The notes beneath the pieces were generated by a model, which was given only the letters and a program-made list of their open reading frames with translations, had not been told where the DNA came from and searched no databases. DNA of 64,000 bases from Linanthus parryae (Eukaryota > Streptophyta > Magnoliopsida > Ericales > Polemoniaceae), in NCBI GenBank assembly GCA_023055425.1, contig JALGPY010000007.1, forward strand, positions 22,020,001 to 22,084,000, written 5' to 3'. Made by a program: the position numbers and the translations under genes. Within the stretch, counting starts at the first letter, position 1. Each line of letters begins with the position of its first letter. This document shows, in pieces, positions 57,240 through 64,000 of this stretch.

Positions 57240-60200
57240 GTGGTTCCAAGAACCACACATGTTCATTAACTTTCCAGATGTACTCAGAATCTAGACATAA
57301 GTCGCGTTTTGCGAGGCGGTGTGCAGGACTAAGCATCTCCCGAGGCGTCTATTTCCAACTAATGCTCTCAAATATTCTTGCCTTCTCTCTAATTCTGCAG
57401 CAAACGTCTTCTACCATCGATCTATCTTCCCGTTGGAGGAGAGGGTCGTTTGACACCTGAGAGATTAGGGTTTCTAAATCTCCTTGAACTTTGATTGCTT
57501 TGACGTTGTGCTCCAAAGCTAAATCAATCCCCTTCCCATGGCCAGTGCTTCTGCTTCCTTGGCTCTATTTCCCCATCTGAGTCTTGAGGCTACCGCCACT
57601 ATAACCTCATGTGATGATTCCAGAGAACTGCGCCAGCGCCGGCTTTCCTCTGGATGTAAGACCAAGCGCCATCGACCTACAATTTGTAGTAAAGATCCAC
57701 ATCTGGTTCCTCTGGCCGGTCGACAGCGCTACATCTCTGTTCTGAGTGAGACCCATCTTCAAGATTCGGATTTGAGAGTTCCTCCAGGTAACTTTATGCT
57801 TTGAAGATTAGTTGCATGGTTGAATCTGATGTGCCGTTGAAAAGGAAATTGTTGCAATTATTCCACATCGTCCAAAGACCTATACAAAATCGGTTTTTTT
57901 CTGTCTCATTGAGCTTACCAAAGATGTTGTATAACCAATTAGGGCCTTTGTTAAAACTGTCCATCTTCACCTTAGTTGCCTGGGTAAATAACTTGCTCCA
58001 AAAAGGCTTGATTAACTCACAATCAATTAAAGCATGTTTCGAACTATCTGGTTTGTGGCAAAAAGGACAATCAGCACTCATCTGGATCCCTCTGGAAACA
58101 AGTTTTTCTTTGGATGGTAGAATATCTCTATAAATTCTCCAAGCGCATAAGATTATCTTCCTTAAAATTTTTAATTTCCAGAGATTTTTGATCCATTCAT
58201 GGGGTGTACCTGAAGTACTAGGAGTGCTTCTGTCTTCCTTTCAATTTGCAATCATGTTGTACCCTGATTTTACTGAATAGCAGCTATGGTCTTCGTAGTT
58301 CCGAACCCAGGTGTCAGGTCCGGGGTCTTGAAGAATTGGAACTCTTTGTACCTCTTCTACATCTACAGGTAGGCAAAACTTGTTGCAACTTCGTAACATT
58401 CCACTCTTTCTTATCTTGGCTTATGTACTGATGCACCAATTTATCCACATTGTCATGTTCTGGAGATATGACTTTGAAGTTTGGAGAATTGTGTAGCCAA
58501 GGATCTTGGAAGATATTGGTTGATCTACCATCACCAATTTTCCTGCACAACCCTTTCTTGAGCACTTTCAGGCCTTCGTAGGTCGACATCCACGCGAACG
58601 CATGAGCTTGACCAAGGCTAGCCTCTGTTAACTCTTTCTGTTCAAAGTATTTGCTCTTTAAAATTCTTGCCACTAAGATGGTTGATCTGACAAAATCCTC
58701 CAGCTTTGTTTTGCCAATAATGCCCTGTTAAAGTCATGGATATCTTTAAAGCCTATTCCCCCTTTATCTCTTTCCAGCTTCATTTTGTCCCAAGCTAGCC
58801 AATTAATACCATTCTTCTCACCATTGCCCCACAAGAATTGTGTCATCATCTCTTCCACTTTCTCGCAGGTACCTGTGGGTAAAAGAAAGCAAGACATAGC
58901 ATAATTCGGGATGGCTTGGGCAATCGCATTTAACAAAACTTCTTTTCCGGCGACAGATAAGTGCTTCTCCTTCCACCCTTTAACTTTTTCGTATACTCTA
59001 TCCAGAATATAGTTAAAATTGTGTTTCTTATTCCTATCAATTGTGGTTGGGAGGCCTAAGTATTTCTCATGCTCTTCCACTGAATGAACTCTGCAAGAGG
59101 CACTAATTGCAGACTTGACCTCATTGGTCACGTTAGCCATGAACAAAGCTGCCGATTTAGCTAGATTTATTCTGTGACCAGAAGCTTTCTCATAGTCTGT
59201 AATAATCTGTAATAATTTAGCAATATCTTCCTGTCTAGCTCTTGTAAAAAATATACTGTCATCCGCGAAGAACAGATGCGAGATTGTAGGACCGGATCGA
59301 GGAGCTTTAAATCCAGACAGTGACATGCTAGACACTGCTGCTAAGATAAGTCTTGATAAACCTTCACTGCAAAGCAAAAAGAGATAAGGAGAAAAAGGGC
59401 AGCCTTGTCGCAAACCCCGCTCATGTATGATGTTTCCACCTACTGAACCATTCACGTTAAACGAGTATTTAACTGAAGAGATAGAACGCTTAACAATACT
59501 GGTTATATTAGGACAGAAGCCTGGCTTCACCATCATGGCCTCCGAAAAGGCACATTCGAGCAGATCGTACGCTTTCGACATATCTACTTTAAGCGCCACG
59601 TATCCTCTTTTCCCTTTCACTCTGGTCCTCATAGTATGCATAACCTCAAAAGCTGCCAGAATATTGTCTGTTATTTTCCTTCCGGGAACAAAGGAACTTT
59701 GCGTATCACCAATTATGTTTCCAAGAAAAGGCTTAATCATGTTTGTCACTGCTTTCGCAATAATTTTATAGACTGTAGTACAAAGGCTAATCGGTCTAAA
59801 ATCAGCAGGAATTCGTGGTTGCTTTACTTTGGGAATTAAGGTTATAATAGTTTCGTTGAGGCTATCAAAATTGTCCCCGTCATTCAAAATAGGTAGACAC
59901 TTCTTGGTCACGCCATGGCCAACAATATTCCAAAAATTTTGAAAAAACATAGCATGAAAACCGTCCGTACCTGGCGCTTTTAAGGGATGCATCCCTTTAA
60001 GGGCTTGAAAAAACTCGTGTGCTGTGAAGGGAGCTTCCATTACGGCTCTTTCAGTTTCGGAAACCGAGCTATCGACGAAGTTAGTCACTCGTCCGATGTC
60101 TTCTACCGAAGGTCTGTCGGACTTGTAAATTGCACCAAAGTGATTATACAGCAGCTTCATAATCCCATCTTCTCTGCTTACCCGAACCCCGTCTTCATTT

Positions 60201-60711
60201 TGAAGCCCCTTGATTCTGTTTCTGGCCCTTTGCTGAGAAGCTTTTTTTGTGAAAAAAGCTTGTGTTTCGGTCTCCTTGCTTGAGCCAAGTGGCTCTGCTG
60301 CATTGTCTCCAGAGGGTTTCCTCTTGCTGAAAAAGCTTGTTCAGATCTCTTTGGGTCTGTCGTTGCACTTGCATTACCTCGTCGCTTTGCGGCTGCTGCC
60401 ATAGCACTTGCAATCTCCTTTTGAGGTTTGCTAATTTATTCCTCACACTCCCAAAATATGTTTTCTCCCAGCTTCTAAGAGAAGTAGCAACCCCTTTCAA
60501 ATTGGACTGTAAATTGGTTTGTGACCCCCACCCTGCCTCTACTTGATCACGGCAGTGAGGGTGATCAACCAGCAAGCTTCAAAGAAAAACCTTTTAATTT
60601 TCTTCTTCATTATAGGCCCCCGAACGGCCCACACTTGAATACCCACATGGTCCGAGTTAGCTAAAACTATATAAACCACCCGGGCATTAGAGAATTCATC
60701 TCTCCATTCAT
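57240..60711 (-). pseudogene. LINE-2 ORF2: RT, zf-RVT and RNase H, broken
   Basis: The best piece is 60160-58673 (495 residues), a plant L1 reverse transcriptase: LKAPGTDGFHAMFFQNFW (about 60-77), IITLIPKVKQP, ADFRPISLCTTVYKIIAKA (119-137), QSSFVPGRKITDNI, ALKVDMSKAYD (189-199), RGLRQGCPFSPYLF (248-261) and catalytic FADD at 298-301. Upstream (60575-60195) is the linker with WLKQGDRNTSFFHKK. Downstream, other frames hold the zf-RVT region (58081-57794, CPFCHKPDSSKHALIDCEL, FWSKLF) and RNase H (57660-57240, SSHEVIVAVASRLRWGNRAK and EAEALAMGRGLI). Stops and frameshifts separate these parts, so no full ORF2 protein can be made, although the RT core is well kept. Confidence 0.88.
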
Positions 60712-60719
60712 CATTGGCT

Positions 60720-61262
60720 TAGGACTGCAACTCGGGCGGGCTAGACGGGTTGGCACCCCTGTCCAAGCCCGAGCTCGAGTTCTGTCGTGGCTGCCCAAGC
60801 CCAGCCCGACCCGGGTTAAGAGCGCTGTCAACCTGTCCGAGCCCAAATTCGTATAAATCAATTCGGGTTCGGGTTGAATCCGGGCTATTACATTAAACTT
60901 AATATCTTACTAAAAACACAATAGAATAATAAATTGTTGGCGGAAAAACAAATCAACTAGTTCCAGAACAAAACAATGATTGAAAACATCGCTAATAATC
61001 AAAAGAAAAGTAACATTTTCATGTCAGATATGCTACATAATTCTTTTAAAATATAATATTTATAGGTAGTGGTCATGCAAATCGGGCAATTCGGGTTAGC
61101 CTGTCGTTCGATATTTTTGTCCAAGCCCGACCCTAATTGTAATTGGGGCTGAGAATTTTTGTCCAAGCCCGTCCAAATTACCAAAACTAAGTGTCCGGGC
61201 CCTATTTCAGTTGGGGCTGGGCTCGGGTTGGTCGGGTCCAACCCGCCCAAGTTGCACCCCTA
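60720..61262. mobile_element. Non-autonomous hAT-type element, 543 bp
   Basis: An exact 8-bp target duplication CATTGGCT (60712-60719 and 61263-61270) and about 21-bp terminal inverted repeats with three mismatches (TAGGACTGCAACTCGGGC on the left, TAGGGGTGCAACTTGGGC read inward from the right). The ends are GC-rich with repeated CGGGTTCGGGT/GGGCTCGGG-like motifs and the centre is AT-rich. No transposase. It interrupts LINE-2 between endonuclease and RT linker. Confidence 0.9.
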
Positions 61263-61270
61263 CATTGGCT

Positions 61271-61935
61271 AACGCTCTTTCAAGGCGTTCTCTAATCGTA
61301 CTCCCATTGCTCTGTTTATTAGACCATGTATACGGCACTCTTGTAAACCCAAGATCCCACAACTTTCATATATCAATTGCTTGAATAAAGGGTTCGATTT
61401 TGAGAAAACCTGCATCACGGCCTCCTTCTTTTTCAGAAACTGAAGAAATATCATTAAAGTCGCCAAGGACACACCAACTAGAACCGGGTGACGATTTAAG
61501 TCGATATAGAAGCTCCCATGACTTTGATCGCTGGCTCGCCGCCGGGTCCCCATAAAACCCAGTTAAATACTAATCTTTTTCACCTTTATCATTGTTAATC
61601 CATGCTGAAATATGAAATCTAGAACTTTTAACTACCTTGATGTTAACTGAATGAGACCATAACAACGATAATCCTCCACTAAGTCCCACACTACTGACGT
61701 GGAATCCATTTTGGAAGTTGAGTCGTTGTTGAATACGCTCCATTCTTCTATCATCAATACGAGTTTCTATTAAAAAGACAATATCAGGAGATTGACTCTT
61801 CACTTCGTCGTGAAGGGTTAGGAACGTGTCCGGATTCCCGATTCCTCGCACGTTCCAACTCAAGAGATTCATTGGGAAGGGCAGTGTTGCATTGCAGCCA
61901 CTGCCGAATCTGAGTTTGGAGCTCCTTCTCTTCAC
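61271..61935 (-). pseudogene. LINE-2 endonuclease (APE-type) region, broken
   Basis: 61881-61570 on the minus strand reads MNLLSWNVRGIGNPDTFLTL, then SPDIVFLIETRIDDRRMERI and SVGLSGGLSLLW: the N-terminal half of an AP-like endonuclease with the catalytic N (SWNVRG) and E (LIETR). The following part (61553-61275) needs frame changes to read TGFYGDP.., VLGDFNDI and RERLDRA-like motifs. It is separated from the RT linker by the hAT element. Confidence 0.85.
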
Positions 61936-62409
61936 CCCCTTTGTTCTGTCATGTCACTATCCGTCAGAGGCGCAACGAAAAAGTAGTATTTAAAAGAAAT
62001 AGGGTTTTAGTCGAAACCCATGTCGCTACATATATATTTGACCCGGCGCTCATGATAGTTTTGCTAAGCTGTTTAATTGTTTGTTTTCACTTTTTTACAC
62101 GTAATCCAACAGAATATGTCATGATAAGATAAAAACGATGATATGAGCTCAAAGTCTAGATTTCAATCTTAAGAAAAGACTGCAAATGAAAACTAACAAC
62201 ACATCATGAGTTACGAGAGATTTCTTTATCTAGCTGCAATAATGGGGCTGATGAGTTAAAGCAAAGATGTCTGAGTACTTTTCTAATGTGTTTGAAAACG
62301 TCATCGTCAACAAGAAAAGTTAAAAATATTATATTCCTCAATGAGACGATGGACCAGTAACGGAATCAATCAAATCACATATATGAAAATCAAACAGCTC
62401 GACGCGTAA

Positions 62410-62415
62410 AGTCAA
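62410..62415 (-). promoter_or_regulatory. W-box-like TTGACT, site 1
   Basis: TTGACT on the minus strand within GTAAAGTCAACAAAAC, about 150 bases before the TATA box. The matching place in copy B reads GTAAAGCAAC and has lost the core. TTGAC[CT] is the binding core of WRKY factors; its use here is inference. Confidence 0.35.
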
Positions 62416-62453
62416 CAAAACTGAGTTGTTTTTCTTTTAACAAGAACAGAAAA

Positions 62454-62459
62454 AGTCAA
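62454..62459 (-). promoter_or_regulatory. W-box-like TTGACT, site 2
   Basis: TTGACT on the minus strand within AAAAAGTCAATCCTC. Copy B has AAAATGTCAATCCTC, which breaks the last base of the core. Confidence 0.3.
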
Positions 62460-62562
62460 TCCTCAAGATATTTAACTCTTCTTGAACCTCAAGTTACATT
62501 AGTAGTACTAAACAAACTAATTATCAGCCACACACACCAACCTCCATTCTGTGTCTCTGCCT

Positions 62563-62570
62563 ATAAATAC
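62563..62570 (+). promoter_or_regulatory. TATA box of the intact EXO70 gene
   Basis: TATAAATA in GCCTATAAATACCCCC, about 155 bases before the ATG, aligned with the TATA box of copy B. Confidence 0.75.
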
Positions 62571-62725
62571 CCCCTACCTCCCCTTACCAGCCTTACAATC
62601 AGTACATATATCCACACCTACAACTGCAGTTTCGTATTTCAAGTGCTATATTCCTTTCTTTGTCTGTATCAGCCAGTGTTCTTTCAGTCGACAACAGTTT
62701 CTTCTACTATCCTAAAACACAAACC

Positions 62726-64000
62726 ATGGCGATCAAGATCAAGAATTTATGCTTCAACTCGAAGACATCCTCCTCTTTGTCCTCCGTCTCTCGATTTCCC
62801 CCCTCACCACTACACACTCCTGGGTCGTCGACTCCTGGTTGGCAGACGCCTGTAAACGACGCAGGCGTGGTCAGAAGCCTGGAAAACGCCGAATCCATCA
62901 TAGTGAAATGGAGTCCCGACTCTTCAGATTTTGCCAAGGTCACTTCCCTCTTTTACGAGAACCGAAGGGAAGCACGTGAGTTCATCAAATGCGTCAACCA
63001 GCTGCAGAGAACTATGCACTCTTTGGTCATCCAGCAGGAAGAGAATACCGATAAGCTAGTTCGAGCCCAAAGCCTTATGCAAATCGCCATGAAGCGGCTC
63101 GAGAAGGAGTTTTATCAGATTCTCTCGATGAATCGAGCTCAGCTGGATCCGGAATCTGTCTCCGCCAGATCATCGGCAGCCTCGTGGTCCAGTTTGTCGG
63201 ACTACGAGGACGAATACAGTCCGGAAGACGAGATCCAGATCACTAATGATGTCATTACCGTGGTGGAAGAGGGCTCCACCACGGTAATGGCGGATCTAAG
63301 ACTCATAGCGGAGTGTATGATTTCGTCTGGGTATGGGAAAGAGTGCATCAAGATTTACAAAATTATTCGAAAATCGATTGTTGATGAATCCATTTACCGT
63401 CTTGGGATTGAAAAGATGAATTCGAAGCAGATCCAGAAGATGGATTGGGAATTGTTGGAGTTCAAAATCACGAATTGGTTGAGCGCCGTGAAGATCGCCG
63501 TGAACACGCTGTTCCATGGCGAGAGGATTCTCGCCGACCATGTGTTTGCGTCGTCGGAGTCGGTGAGGGTTTCGTGTTTCACCGATATAACCGAAGAGGC
63601 GGCGTTGTTGGTCTTTGGGTTCCCGGAATTGGTGACGAAGAGCCGGAGGAAGTCGCCGGAAAAGGTGTTCCGGATGCTGGACATGTACGCGGCGATTTCG
63701 GAAAACTGGGTTGAGATTGAATCAATCTTCTCTCATGAATCGACGTCAACGGTGAGATTACAAGCGATAAATTCGCTAATCAAGGTCGGCGAATCGGTAC
63801 GGACAATGCTGGCGGAGTTCGAGTTGGGGATCCGGAAGGATTCCTCCAAAATGGTGGTTCCTGGCGCCGGAGTTCATCAATTGACGGTGGACGTCATGGA
63901 TTATTTGTCTCTCCTCGCTGATTACGTCCACATCCTCTCCGACATCCTCGCCGACTACCCATTGCCGGAAAAATCTTTGCTCTTGGAATCGTACTTCGAC
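62726..64000 (+). CDS. EXO70: EXO70 exocyst subunit (H-clade-like), 3' end beyond the window
   Basis: An intact single-exon frame of 425 codons from ATG 62726 (ACCATGGCG context) to the window edge with no stop. EXO70 proteins are about 600-700 residues, so roughly a third is missing. EXO70 is the exocyst subunit that binds plasma-membrane phosphoinositides and directs secretory vesicles; plants have many paralogues, and H members act in polarised growth, trichome wall and defence secretion. Visible features: a Ser/Pro-rich N-terminus (10-45); the helix SLENAESIIVKWSPDSSDFA (51-70); EAREFIKCVNQLQRTMHSL (82-100); [20 protein letters not shown] with LDPESVS (120-146); an acidic linker (150-175); then the Exo70 domain with MISSGYGKECIKIYKIIRKS (198-217), DWELLEFKITNWL (240-252), LFHGERILADHVF (262-274), LTVDVMDYLSLLADY (386-400) and a LADYPLP motif (408-414). 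The clade call rests on motif resemblance. It is the only undamaged copy of the three. Confidence 0.93.
   Translation, partial: MAIKIKNLCFNSKTSSSLSSVSRFPPSPLHTPGSSTPGWQTPVNDAGVVRSLENAESIIVKWSPDSSDFAKVTSLFYENRREAREFIKCVNQLQRTMHSLVIQQEENTDKLVRAQSLMQIAMKRLEKEFYQILSMNRAQLDPESVSARSSAASWSSLSDYEDEYSPEDEIQITNDVITVVEEGSTTVMADLRLIAECMISSGYGKECIKIYKIIRKSIVDESIYRLGIEKMNSKQIQKMDWELLEFKITNWLSAVKIAVNTLFHGERILADHVFASSESVRVSCFTDITEEAALLVFGFPELVTKSRRKSPEKVFRMLDMYAAISENWVEIESIFSHESTSTVRLQAINSLIKVGESVRTMLAEFELGIRKDSSKMVVPGAGVHQLTVDVMDYLSLLADYVHILSDILADYPLPEKSLLLESYFD

Larger units (their letters stand above)
48681..61980 (-). mobile_element. LINE-2: L1-type LINE with nested copia and hAT insertions
   Basis: Minus-strand non-LTR element. 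Its poly(A) tail is the T-run at 48681-48690, followed by a short 3' UTR to 48724. It is then interrupted by the copia element and resumes at 57240 with the end of the RNase H frame (..WFLEPQ then stop, joined across the copia site). It is interrupted again by the hAT element (60720-61262) and ends upstream of the endonuclease near 61940-61990. The first ORF is absent. Without insertions it would be about 4.3-4.7 kb. I could not define its target duplication. Confidence 0.8.
61990..62725 (+). promoter_or_regulatory. Promoter and 5' UTR of the intact EXO70 gene (duplication block 3)
   Basis: Homologous to about 15850-16570 upstream of copy B (for example AGATTTCAATCTTAAGAAAA, AGACTGCAAATGAAA, ACAATCAGTACATATATCCA). 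It contains the TATA box at 62563 and a CT-rich leader. The frame of the gene stays open upstream of the ATG, but no in-frame ATG is present there. Confidence 0.7.

Overview
This window is nuclear DNA from a flowering plant, probably a eudicot. Genes are sparse and eukaryotic (TATA boxes, GT..AG introns, long AT-rich spacers). Most of the 64 kb is transposable elements in several nested layers. The only host gene family I recognise is EXO70 of the exocyst, most like the EXO70H clade. It is present three times in the same orientation: a decayed copy (6730-8534), a second copy broken in two (16514-16884 and 35282-36745), and an intact reading frame that starts at 62726 and runs off the window end with no stop in 425 codons.

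Layout. 1-4830: a decayed minus-strand multi-exon gene with a plant mobile domain (PMD). 5.6-6.4 kb: a possible LTR-element remnant. 6.7-8.5 kb: EXO70 pseudogene A. 8.56-11.57 kb: a 5'-truncated L1-type LINE, minus strand. 11.7-14.9 kb: AT-rich spacer with a SINE fragment, two Stowaway-like MITEs, a 440-bp foldback palindrome and a SINE. 14.9-16.5 kb: promoter of EXO70 copy B. 16885-35281: an 18.4-kb CACTA transposon inserted inside copy B with a 3-bp GGA target duplication. That CACTA was itself hit at 17700 by a non-coding LTR element, now an LTR-internal-LTR-internal-LTR array of 13.9 kb flanked by a TCTTC duplication. 36.9-38.3 kb: a solo copia LTR inside a SINE. 38.9-39.6 kb: a LINE RNase H fragment split by a MITE. 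40389-48057: a non-coding Helitron carrying two SINEs, a LINE fragment and internal repeats. 48681 to about 61980: a second L1-type LINE (minus), whose 3' UTR was hit by a complete, young Ty1/copia element (48725-57234, one open polyprotein frame) and whose endonuclease region was hit by a 543-bp hAT-type element. 62.0-64 kb: promoter and intact EXO70 gene.

How the pieces relate. The sequence upstream of copy B (about 14.7-16.5 kb) is homologous to three separated blocks upstream of the intact copy (39.65-40.23, 48.1-48.4 and 62.0-62.7 kb). A spacer of roughly 2 kb was therefore duplicated together with the gene, then inflated to about 23 kb by the Helitron, LINE, copia and hAT insertions. 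Several insertions can be ordered from clean target-site duplications and from empty sites in paralogous copies. I saw no evidence of a new enzymatic or defence system. The most informative signals are the nested insertion history and the three-LTR array, whose middle LTR looks like a crossover product.
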